Source of the DNA: Bacillota bacterium | Lineage (GTDB): Bacteria; Bacillota; Clostridia; Acetivibrionales; DTU013 | DNA length: 7,880 nucleotides | NCBI GenBank assembly: GCA_023411715.1 | Contig: JAEYOM010000160.1 | Location: forward strand, 1 to 7,880 | Direction: 5' to 3' | Part shown: positions 1 through 6,344 of the stretch, in pieces | Position numbering within the stretch: the first letter of the stretch is position 1 | Layout of the letters: the number at the start of each line of letters is the position of its first letter | The notes under the pieces: generated by a model | What the model was told of the DNA's origin: nothing | Seen by the model: only the letters and a program-made list of their open reading frames with translations | Database searches by the model: none | Position numbers and translations under genes: made by a program

Positions 1-251
1 ATACAAAACTTGCCGACCGCCTCATCAGTCTCAAAGATCCCGATGCCCGCCCCATTGTCAAAGGGAAAATTGGAAAGCGTGTGGAATTCGGGTATAAGCT
101 TCAAATCCAAGAGATTGAAGGCGGGATCGTAACAGGCTACCAACTGTACAAAGGCAATCCGTGCGACAAAATTCTGGTGAAGGATGCTCTGCAAAAGCTG
201 CTTTGTTACTGCTCCATTGTTTTTGAAGTCCGTAAACCGTCCGAGGTGTAG
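1..251 (+). pseudogene. Insertion-sequence transposase remnant (ISNCY-like), cut by the window edge
   Basis: The reading frame starting at base 3 is open for 82 codons to a TAG at 249-251. Its translation contains DPDARPIVKGKIGKRVEFGYK, followed by GGIVTGYQLYKGNPCD. From memory this is the central block of DDE transposases of the ISNCY type, where an aspartate-rich DPDARPI-KGK stretch precedes an EFGYK strand and a GNP-D motif. In intact relatives the protein continues well beyond this block, through an ATDRGF-like segment. Here it ends soon after KPSEV, and I found no convincing continuation in the other frames downstream. The 5' part lies outside the window, so I cannot tell whether the gene is intact upstream, but its 3' end looks truncated or decayed. 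No terminal inverted repeat was recognised. The strand is opposite to the sugar genes. Family placement is from recall of motifs and is moderately sure; transposase identity is more secure. Confidence 0.72.
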
Positions 252-316
252 GTATATTCGGCAGTGGTGTTGCTTGTCGTGACTTTCACAAGCTGGTAAA
301 ATTGTATTATAACACA

Positions 317-349
317 AAGGCTTCCAAGGTTTAATACCTTGGAAGCCTT
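317..349 (-). terminator. Perfect 14-bp hairpin, probable terminator of the sugar operon
   Basis: Bases 317-330 and 336-349 are exact reverse complements (AAGGCTTCCAAGGT and its partner) around a 5-base TTAAT loop. On the minus strand the stem is followed by TTTGTGTTAT, a weak U-rich tail; on the plus strand by CATTTATTTG. It lies about 60 bases beyond the kinase stop codon. It could end operon transcription, act in both directions, or be the old terminator of the tRNA whose remnant lies just upstream of it on the minus strand. Confidence 0.65.
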
Positions 350-357
350 CATTTATT

Positions 358-396
358 TGCTTGCGAGGTAATATTTGGACTTGCGACCTTCGGGTT
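358..396 (-). repeat. Degenerate 3' half of an initiator tRNA-Met gene (direct repeat of the tRNA at 7487-7563)
   Basis: Bases 373-396 match 7503-7526 of the intact tRNA at 23 of 24 positions, the difference being T381 against C7511. The match covers the T loop, the inner T stem, the variable region and the 3' side of the anticodon stem. Bases 358-365 also match the CCA/acceptor end at 7487-7494 at 7 of 8 positions. Between these blocks there is a one-base deletion with several changes that destroy T-stem pairing. The anticodon and the whole 5' half are absent, so this is not a working tRNA. It lies in the same orientation as the intact gene and ends only 14 bases from the kinase stop codon. 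It may be an old integration-site duplicate or simply a decayed tRNA copy. Confidence 0.7.
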
Positions 397-410
397 TGAA
401 AATTATATCG

Positions 411-1406
411 TCAAACTATTTGCATAGGACTATTAAAAAATATTTTACAAATAGTATCTCTATCCATGCTATCTTCTAAAGCACAGATCACTGCGCCAAT
501 GACCGGCAGCTTGTCGAGGAGCTTGAATTCGATTATCCTTTCGTAGTTTTTAGAACATATTTCTTCTTTTAAGGCATTGATAAGCGTAGCATTGCATCCT
601 TTCGTCATCACCGATCCAGCCAGAATGATTTCGACCGGTTTGTTTTCTACAAAATCCAGCTCCCTGAAAATACCGTTGACAGCAGTCGCCAGATTTTTCC
701 CAAGTTCGCTTAGTATATTGACAGCACAGGCATCTCCTTTGTTTGCCGCATCAAAAACAATTACGTTCAGATCAGATATTTTTATGACTCCCTGGTTGAC
801 CTTTTCCAATAGATTATCTATAAAACTGTATTTTGAATCCACCTTTAACATCTCGGGAATCATATCAACCATACAGCTGTATTCTCCGCATCTGAAATAA
901 TAGTTGTAAATCGTTTGGATGAATCTTTCGCCTATGTATACACCTCCGCCTAAATCCCCAGTAATATTTCCCTGCCCCCCTATTTGAATTCTCCTTCCAT
1001 GATGATCTATTCCCGCAACACAGCAGCCTGTACCGTTTACTACACCGATCCCATATCCTTCCCTGCATCCGGCCTTGATTCCTAAATAAGCATCGTTGCA
1101 TAAAGAAAAGTCTTTGATGCCCAGCTCCATTATTATTCCTGAAACAATCCGGTGCTGTTCCGCCGTATCTACTCCTGCCATTCCAAAAACACTTTTAACG
1201 ATTTGTTTTTCGTGGATATTGTTTCGTTTCAATATATAATTAAAGAGTAATCTCAGCTCACTCTTTAAATCTTGAAAACCGCCTTTCAGAACTTCATGGT
1301 TCGTCGGGCCCCAATTTACCAGGTCGACCTCGTTTCCGTAAATATCATAGAGCGCACACTGCGTTTTGGTTCCTCCCCCGTCACACCCCAAAACGAATTC
1401 ATCCAT
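411..1406 (-). CDS. BadF/BadG/BcrA/BcrD-family sugar kinase (N-acetylglucosamine-kinase-like)
   Basis: A 331-residue cytoplasmic protein of the ASKHA fold, close to the usual length of bacterial GlcNAc/MurNAc kinases of this family. Visible motifs are the phosphate-1 loop DGGGTKT (9-15), GMAGVD (75-80), the ND pair (104-105) whose Asp is the likely catalytic base, the phosphate-2 NGTG (124-127), GGQGNITGDLGGG (143-155) and the adenosine motif LAGSV (262-266). The family transfers phosphate from ATP to a sugar, commonly an amino sugar. The usual GGWG..GDEGSG block reads GGQG..GDLGGG here, so the substrate may differ. A longer ORF begins at 1460, but the ATG at 1404-1406 is preferred: it has a GGGGAGGG ribosome binding site 10 bases upstream, and MDEFVLGCDGGG fits the family N-terminus. 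It overlaps the end of the GH4 gene by 8 bases, implying translational coupling. Its role is probably to phosphorylate the imported sugar or the free sugar released by GH4. Family is sure; substrate is not. Confidence 0.88.
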   Translation of the reverse strand: MDEFVLGCDGGGTKTQCALYDIYGNEVDLVNWGPTNHEVLKGGFQDLKSELRLLFNYILKRNNIHEKQIVKSVFGMAGVDTAEQHRIVSGIIMELGIKDFSLCNDAYLGIKAGCREGYGIGVVNGTGCCVAGIDHHGRRIQIGGQGNITGDLGGGVYIGERFIQTIYNYYFRCGEYSCMVDMIPEMLKVDSKYSFIDNLLEKVNQGVIKISDLNVIVFDAANKGDACAVNILSELGKNLATAVNGIFRELDFVENKPVEIILAGSVMTKGCNATLINALKEEICSKNYERIIEFKLLDKLPVIGAVICALEDSMDRDTICKIFFNSPMQIV

Positions 1407-2709
1407 ATATATAGAGCCCTCCCCTAAAAAACTGCGGTAAAAATTCTTTATTCGCTTCAATCATTTCATCGAGCAGAGGTTTCGCCTTGTTGTAATCACC
1501 GATTAAAGGGTGTACCAATAATGAGGAAAGGGCCGCATTATAATCTCCGTATAGTCCGGCTTTTACTGCTAGCCTTTCATAGGCCTTTACAGACTTCATC
1601 ATTCCTATAATGAAATCATTGTCGAATTTATCAACTTTCACAGGTGTCGCCCCTTGTTTATTTACCACACACTTAACTTCTACTACATCATCATTATCCA
1701 TAAAGTGCAGAGCTCCATTATTCTTGACATTAACTACATGCACTAGATTTTTATCGTTCTCTATTGAGTCGATCAGAGAAACCGCTGCCGTAGAATAATA
1801 TGCCCCGCCTCTTTGTTCCAGCAGTGCAGGCTTTTCAGTCAGATTTATATCCTTATACATTCGAAGGAGTTCTTTTTCTATCTCTTTACATACTTCTCCC
1901 CTTGTTTTTCCGGCTTCCTTATAATGCTTTATTTGAGCTTCCCTGAAATAAAAATAATTCAGATAAGTTGATGGAATTGCTTTTGTAGCGTGGAGCAAGG
2001 ACTTTGGGAATTCCATACCGGAAATATTTTTCATTGCCGTAACAGACAGACCCTTATCGATCAAATCAGGCAGGATATCCTTCCCGTCCGCATATATCCT
2101 TGTGATCCAGCTCAAGTGGTTTAATCCGACATAATCATAGTCGAATCTTTTCGTACCTGCCGGCAGCATTCCAGCCGCATCCTTGATCATACTGGTTGGG
2201 CAGTTGCATAAACCGACCATCCTTATCCCTGTATTGTTTAATATCGCTTCCGCCATTATTCCCGACGGATTAGCAAAGTTAATAAGCCAGGCATCCGGAG
2301 CCAGCCTCTCCATTTTCTGCGCAACATTCATAATAACAGGTATCGTACGCAATGCTTTCATGAGTCCGCCTGCGCCTGTGGTCTCCTGTCCGAGAAGGTC
2401 ATATTTCATCGGTATTTTTTCATCCCTGATTCTCGCATCCAATTTCCCGACCCGGACTTGAGTCAAAACATAATTCGCGCCGCTTATCGCCTCATCCAGA
2501 TCTTCTGTCATTACAACCGTGCAGTTTATAGACTTTATTTTCAGCATTCTTTCTGTAAGCGCGCCGATAATCTCCATCTTTTCTCTATCAATATCCATTA
2601 AATAAATAGAAGTCACATTTAAAAATTCTCTTCTTTCGATGAAGCCTTCGATTAATTCAGGAGTATAGGTACTTCCGGCACCTATGACCGCTATTTTTAA
2701 ATCTCTCAT
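1399..2709 (-). CDS. GH4-family NAD-dependent 6-phospho-beta-glucosidase
   Basis: A 436-residue cytoplasmic enzyme of the normal GH4 length. The N-terminal Rossmann motif GAGSTYTPEL (10-19) binds NAD. VGKLDARIRDE (87-97), GQETTGAGG (107-115), NFANPSG (144-150), CNCP (168-171), GLNHLSW (195-201) and RGGAYYST (300-307) follow in the family order. GH4 enzymes work by an oxidation-elimination mechanism using NAD and a divalent metal held by the Cys of the CN motif and the His of the NH motif, here C168 and H198. Within GH4 the tetrapeptide at the metal cysteine tracks specificity. CNVP marks phospho-beta-glucosidases, while CDMP and CH-x motifs mark alpha-specific members. CNCP is nearest the beta-phospho type, with an unusual third residue. 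An in-frame GTG at 2718 lies inside the ribosome binding site AGGGTGG, which sits 5 bases before the ATG at 2707-2709, so I use the ATG. The next gene overlaps its end. The substrate is inferred to be a 6-phospho-beta-disaccharide, possibly of an amino sugar given the kinase beside it. Confidence 0.93.
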   Translation of the reverse strand: MRDLKIAVIGAGSTYTPELIEGFIERREFLNVTSIYLMDIDREKMEIIGALTERMLKIKSINCTVVMTEDLDEAISGANYVLTQVRVGKLDARIRDEKIPMKYDLLGQETTGAGGLMKALRTIPVIMNVAQKMERLAPDAWLINFANPSGIMAEAILNNTGIRMVGLCNCPTSMIKDAAGMLPAGTKRFDYDYVGLNHLSWITRIYADGKDILPDLIDKGLSVTAMKNISGMEFPKSLLHATKAIPSTYLNYFYFREAQIKHYKEAGKTRGEVCKEIEKELLRMYKDINLTEKPALLEQRGGAYYSTAAVSLIDSIENDKNLVHVVNVKNNGALHFMDNDDVVEVKCVVNKQGATPVKVDKFDNDFIIGMMKSVKAYERLAVKAGLYGDYNAALSSLLVHPLIGDYNKAKPLLDEMIEANKEFLPQFFRGGLYIYG

Positions 2710-2733
2710 TTTAGCCACCCTTTTTATGACACG

Positions 2734-2811
2734 GGTTTTTCAACCCAAAATTCCCTCGACGATAATCTCGAATTAAGTCAATTTTCTTTTCCATGGTCGT
2801 TTTTCATTATA
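2734..2811 (-). promoter_or_regulatory. Possible internal promoter and leader hairpin before the GH4 gene
   Basis: The minus strand carries a perfect -10 hexamer TATAAT (2806-2811) about 100 bases before the GH4 start, just beyond the terminator that follows the binding-protein gene. No good -35 lies at the usual spacing; the upstream DNA is only A/T-rich. A TTGACT at 2776-2781 has no matching -10. Near the GH4 start a small hairpin, GGGTT-GAAA-AACCC (2734-2747), would form in the transcript ahead of the ribosome binding site. The promoter is a weak call, supported mainly by its position after a terminator. Confidence 0.3.
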
Positions 2812-2840
2812 GTCACAGGAGTTCTTGAATTTTAAATTGG

Positions 2841-2872
2841 AAAAAATGGCAGGCAGTTTTCTACCCGCCATT
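2841..2872 (-). terminator. Intrinsic terminator between the binding-protein gene and the GH4 gene
   Basis: On the minus strand bases 2872-2861 and 2856-2845 form a 12-bp stem, 10 Watson-Crick pairs and 2 G-T wobbles, closed by an AAAA loop. A run of six T (2846-2841) follows directly, its first two bases closing the stem. It begins 16 bases after the binding-protein stop codon. This is a classic Rho-independent terminator. It may be partial, giving high binding-protein mRNA and less of the two enzyme genes downstream. Confidence 0.8.
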
Positions 2873-2888
2873 TTCTTCAGCCAATGTA

Positions 2889-4292
2889 TTATTTTTTGTT
2901 TTCCTTTAATACCTTGTTAACTTTCTCCTGTGTATTCTTGCAGTATTGCTCAGCGGGGGCGCCGGTATTTTCATTCGGCCCCATCTCATTTATTATTGCG
3001 TCAATGATTTGCGACGAGTTGGACACCAGGTGGTTATATGCCTCAGTACCGTATTTGATACCACCGTCAACAACTGCTTTCATTGCCGCGGGGTCAACAC
3101 CCTTGACAGAAGAGAAATACTTGTCATATGCAAGCTTATTCGCAGGAGGATTGTTGGCCTTATCTATTGCAATCTCCTGGACATCCTTCGAAGTCAGGTA
3201 CCTGATCCATTCCAATGCTTCCGCAGGGTGTTTGCTGTCTTTTAGTATCATGAGCGGATCTACGTAAAGCACATCTCTTGCCTTGTCGTTACCGCCCCAT
3301 GGTATGGCTGCCACACCTATCTGGAAAGGGCAATCCTTTGCTGATGCAAGTACCCATGCTCCGGTCGCATACATTCCGACCTTGCCGGTTGCAAATACCG
3401 CACCGTTGCCCATTGCTTTCACATCTTCCTGTGTTGGAGCTACCTTATCCTTGTAGATCAGATCCGTATATCTTTGAGTCGCCTTTATGGCCTCCGGTGA
3501 GCCGTAGTAACACTCGGAAGGATATCCGCCGTTTGTCCACGTATCATCCGAATATACTTTTGCGCCAAAGTAAATAGGACGCATATCCCTGTCCGACCAC
3601 TCGTCGAATTTCAAACCAAACTGACAATCTTCCAGGTTCGGTGAAATTGTTGTAAGTTTTTTTGCAACCTCAACCATTGCATCGAATGTCCAGCTCTTAT
3701 CCTCATAGTCTGTTGTAGGATAAGGAAGTTTGGCCTTATCGAACATGTCTTTATTGTAGAAGAGCATGGACACGTATGCGGAAACAGGAATACCATACTG
3801 TTTCCCGTTGACATTGTAGATCTTCAGGAGGTCATCCCTTACTCCTTCATCAACCGGATTATATTTAGCATCAGACATTAGCGGAGTAAGATCAAGGATC
3901 ATGTTTTTATTATAATATTCAATAAATCCACCGGCGCCATAGTGCGACGTAACATCCGGACTTGTACCGCCAGCAATCATTGTTCTGAGTTTAGCGTCAA
4001 ATTCTTCATATGGAACAGTAATAAACTCCATCTTGACGTTGGGATGAGTTTTTTCAAAATCAGGCATAACATCCTTGATCCAGGTTTTGTCTTCATTGCC
4101 GATTGTAAAATGCGAAATTGTTACCTTCTCACCTGAGTTAATCTGGCTTTGTGTAACTGCCGCAGCATTACTGTCTGCTTGTGAAGCCTGGGTACTTGCT
4201 TGCTGTGATGCACCGCCGCACCCTGATAGGGACATTGTCAGAACCATTACTGAAACCAACATCAAAAAACAAAACCTTACTTTTCTATTCAT
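2889..4292 (-). CDS. Sugar ABC transporter solute-binding lipoprotein (family 1)
   Basis: A 467-residue extracytoplasmic binding protein, the usual size for CUT1 oligosaccharide transporters. Residues 1-25 form a lipoprotein signal: basic MNRKVR, a hydrophobic core, then the lipobox LSGC with the lipidated Cys at 25. A flexible Ser/Gln/Ala/Thr-rich linker follows to about residue 50. The mature domain shows typical family-1 features such as the early PDFEKTHPNVKMEFI strand-helix segment, a PYEEFDAKLRTMIAGG-like stretch with SPDV, and aromatic-rich lobes suited to sugar stacking. The ATG at 4290-4292 is chosen over one seven codons upstream (4313) because an AAAGGGGG ribosome binding site sits 9 bases before it, whereas the upstream ATG has none and precedes that site. 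The gene lies 180 bases after the second permease and ends just before a terminator. It captures the sugar and delivers it to the permease pair. The exact ligand cannot be read from sequence; a beta-linked oligosaccharide is inferred from the GH4 gene. Confidence 0.94.
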   Translation of the reverse strand: MNRKVRFCFLMLVSVMVLTMSLSGCGGASQQASTQASQADSNAAAVTQSQINSGEKVTISHFTIGNEDKTWIKDVMPDFEKTHPNVKMEFITVPYEEFDAKLRTMIAGGTSPDVTSHYGAGGFIEYYNKNMILDLTPLMSDAKYNPVDEGVRDDLLKIYNVNGKQYGIPVSAYVSMLFYNKDMFDKAKLPYPTTDYEDKSWTFDAMVEVAKKLTTISPNLEDCQFGLKFDEWSDRDMRPIYFGAKVYSDDTWTNGGYPSECYYGSPEAIKATQRYTDLIYKDKVAPTQEDVKAMGNGAVFATGKVGMYATGAWVLASAKDCPFQIGVAAIPWGGNDKARDVLYVDPLMILKDSKHPAEALEWIRYLTSKDVQEIAIDKANNPPANKLAYDKYFSSVKGVDPAAMKAVVDGGIKYGTEAYNHLVSNSSQIIDAIINEMGPNENTGAPAEQYCKNTQEKVNKVLKENKK

Positions 4293-4472
4293 ATAAATAA
4301 TCCCCCTTTTCATATCTCGATTTTATTTCATGGATGCCTTACATATTCAGTCTGTCCAGCCTTCACTATAAATGCCGGCATTTTTACAGATCAGTCTGAA
4401 CCGACCATATTTATGTAAATTTTAAAGTGTGTTGAACTCTGTCAGATCCTATAGCGCACAAAAATTTTTTAC
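4293..4472 (-). other. Long leader between the second permease and the binding-protein gene
   Basis: This 180-base gap has no ORF and no clear terminator, so readthrough from the permease genes is likely. It contains two identical plus-strand octamers TCAGTCTG at 4347-4354 and 4391-4398, 44 bases apart. Between them is the perfect 14-base palindrome AAATGCCGGCATTT at 4370-4383. These may bind a regulator or fold in the mRNA. I found no convincing promoter here. Confidence 0.35.
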
Positions 4473-5327
4473 TCATTTGAGACCTGAAATCGCAATACCT
4501 TCAACAAAATATTTTTGAGCCCGTATGAAAATAACAATTATAGGCAGCAAGGCCAGGGCATTTCCGACCATGATCGTATTCCATGGAATTTTCAGTCTGA
4601 AAGGAGAGTATTGGCTTGCCAATCCGATAGGCAGCGTATACATCGAATCCGTACTCAGGTATATAACCGGAGTAAATAAGTCGTTCCAGCACCATATGAA
4701 CATAAAGATTCCTACCGTAGCCAATGCGCTTTTGCATAGCGGTATCGCTATCTTCCACCATGTCCCAAGTTCACTGCAGCCGTCCATTCTCGCAGCTTCG
4801 AACAGACTGTTGGGAACTGTGGTGAAAAATTGCCTTAGTAAAAATATGTTGTATGCGCTACCAAAAAACGCCGGGGCAATCAAAGGCAATAATGTGTTTA
4901 CCCAGCCAAATGTTTTAAATACCAGAAATTGCGGAATTACCAGTGCAGGGGCCGGTAGGAGCAATGTGCTGATGATGACCATAAAGAGTAAATTCTTGCC
5001 TCTCGCATTATACCTGGCAAATCCAAATGCAACGAGCGAGGATGACAGAAGAGTTCCGATTGTAGCTAATGACGCTACGATGATGCTGTTTTTATAATAG
5101 GCAAGCAGGCTGATTTTACTGAATATGTCAATGTAGTTCCGCCAGGCTATGTCTCTGGGTATTATTGTCGGTGGAAATAAAAACATTTCCTTGTCGGTTT
5201 TTAATGATGTCGAAAGCATATAAATCAATGGCAAAAGCATTAATAACGCTATAATGACAAGCGCCGCATACGTTATAACTGAGCCAAGCTTGACACGCCT
5301 GCTGCTATGAAGAGATGAAGAATTCAT
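4473..5327 (-). CDS. Carbohydrate ABC transporter permease, MalG type
   Basis: A 284-residue inner-membrane permease of the CUT1 family. About six hydrophobic segments are visible, near residues 16-38, 80-103, 112-135, 141-163, 197-215 and 250-268. The cytoplasmic coupling loop EAARMDGCSELGTWWKIAIP (177-196) is the EAA motif that docks on the ATPase. The C-terminus YFVEGIAISGLK is the standard ending of MalG-type subunits. The ATG at 5325-5327 shares one base with the TGA of the preceding permease (TGATG), and AAGGAGG lies 9 bases upstream, so translation is tightly coupled. It pairs with that permease to form the channel. No ATP-binding gene is present in the window, which is common in Firmicutes CUT1 operons served by one shared MsmK/MalK-like ATPase. 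Confidence 0.95.
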   Translation of the reverse strand: MNSSSLHSSRRVKLGSVITYAALVIIALLMLLPLIYMLSTSLKTDKEMFLFPPTIIPRDIAWRNYIDIFSKISLLAYYKNSIIVASLATIGTLLSSSLVAFGFARYNARGKNLLFMVIISTLLLPAPALVIPQFLVFKTFGWVNTLLPLIAPAFFGSAYNIFLLRQFFTTVPNSLFEAARMDGCSELGTWWKIAIPLCKSALATVGIFMFIWCWNDLFTPVIYLSTDSMYTLPIGLASQYSPFRLKIPWNTIMVGNALALLPIIVIFIRAQKYFVEGIAISGLK

Positions 5328-6217
5328 CAGTTTTTGCCTCCTTCATAATATACAAACTTATCTGAAGTTTTAATTATGATAAATGAAACTATGGTCACCA
5401 CAGCAAGCAAAATCCACCCTAAAGCAGAGGAGTACCCGACTTTCCAGTCTGAAAACGCGCTCTTGTAAAGGTAAAATACATAGAACCATGTTGCGTACTG
5501 GGGTCCGCCCTGGGTCATAACATAGGCTGGCGTAAAAATCTGAAATGCATCTATCATAGTCATCATAAGCTGAAATAATATTACCGGCGAGATCATTGGA
5601 AGCGTAATATTTAAAAATCTCCGTACAGGGCCGGCTCCATCCAGAATTGCCGCCTCATAATAAGTTTCCGGAACCGATTTCAGCGAAGCAAGAAATATTA
5701 CCATTCCTCCTCCCACGCCCCATAAACTCATAATGATTACTGCAAAAAGCGCTGCGCGGTAATCTAAAAGCCACGCAGGACCATGGATACCAAAAAGAGA
5801 CAGAAAAAAATTGACCAGGCCAACTCTGGGATTGAACAGCCACAGCCAGGTCAAAGACATGGTTACACCGGAAATCATGCTTGGAAAATATAATGCAGTC
5901 CTGAAAAAATTCTGAAATGCCCTAATACAATTTAGCAGCATTGCAAAGCCAAGCGATACCACCATCCCTAACGGAACACCTATTGCGGTATAAAGGAGGG
6001 TTGCCTTGATGGATTTATAAAAAACATCTTCATGAAACAACATTTTGTAATTTTCCAGTCCAATAAACTTAGCAGGCGTTATTGCGTCGTATTGCGTAAA
6101 GCTATAATATAATGAACTTATTACAGGATAGGCTGTAAAAGCCAAAAAGCCAAGTATCCAAGGTAAAATGAATAGATAAAAATGAAACTCCTCTCTTGAT
6201 CGCTGCTTGATTTTCAT
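5327..6217 (-). CDS. Carbohydrate ABC transporter permease, MalF type
   Basis: A 296-residue inner-membrane permease, first of the channel pair. The N-terminus has a short basic segment followed by FHFYLFILPWILGFLAFTAY and PVISSLYYSF, typical of MalF-like subunits without the long extra domains of the E. coli protein. Roughly six membrane segments can be seen, near 12-34, 70-95, 108-128, 157-177, 205-225 and 263-283. The EAA coupling loop is EAAILDGAGPVRRFLNITLP (188-207). The sequence AYVMTQGGPQYAT (231-243) is a common family signature. Purine-rich AGGGGGTAAAAGGTAGGT precedes the ATG at 6215-6217. Its stop overlaps the next permease start by one base. It is the first structural gene after the regulator, 127 bases downstream of it. 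Confidence 0.95.
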   Translation of the reverse strand: MKIKQRSREEFHFYLFILPWILGFLAFTAYPVISSLYYSFTQYDAITPAKFIGLENYKMLFHEDVFYKSIKATLLYTAIGVPLGMVVSLGFAMLLNCIRAFQNFFRTALYFPSMISGVTMSLTWLWLFNPRVGLVNFFLSLFGIHGPAWLLDYRAALFAVIIMSLWGVGGGMVIFLASLKSVPETYYEAAILDGAGPVRRFLNITLPMISPVILFQLMMTMIDAFQIFTPAYVMTQGGPQYATWFYVFYLYKSAFSDWKVGYSSALGWILLAVVTIVSFIIIKTSDKFVYYEGGKN

Positions 6218-6261
6218 ACCTACCTTTTACCCCCTGTTAAAAATAGTCGAATTTACAAAGC

Positions 6262-6289
6262 GAAAATAAGTTTTCATAAATCAATTATA
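6262..6289 (-). promoter_or_regulatory. Candidate operon promoter with an inverted repeat at its start point
   Basis: The minus strand has a consensus -10 TATAAT at 6284-6289, 67 bases before the MalF-type permease start. No good -35 can be found at 16-18 bases, as expected of a promoter that needs an activator such as the AraC protein encoded just upstream. Immediately downstream, over the likely start point, lies the inverted repeat GAAAA-CTTA-TTTTC (6262-6275), which could be an operator. AraC proteins usually bind direct repeats, so the repeat may belong to another regulator or be chance in AT-rich DNA. Confidence 0.42.
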
Positions 6290-6344
6290 AGAAAATACTC
6301 CAGGCAAATCTTTACGTATCTTCTGAATAAATTTATATATTATC

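Noticed and set aside
246..332. Short plus-strand open frame beyond the transposase stop
   Set aside because: Open only until it enters the hairpin, with no start, no ribosome binding site and no match to the missing transposase C-terminus.
1407..1460. An 18-codon upstream extension of the kinase beginning at 1460
   Set aside because: It lies wholly inside the GH4 gene, has no ribosome binding site, adds residues the family lacks, and the internal ATG at 1404-1406 has a strong site.
2710..2718. GTG start for GH4 at 2718
   Set aside because: The GTG is part of the AGGGTGG ribosome binding site that serves the ATG at 2707-2709.
2776..2781. TTGACT as a -35 for the GH4 gene
   Set aside because: Nothing like a -10 is found 16-19 bases downstream.
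4525..5097. A 190-codon plus-strand reading frame inside the MalG-type permease gene
   Set aside because: It is antisense to a clear family member with intact motifs; its translation has no recognisable domain.
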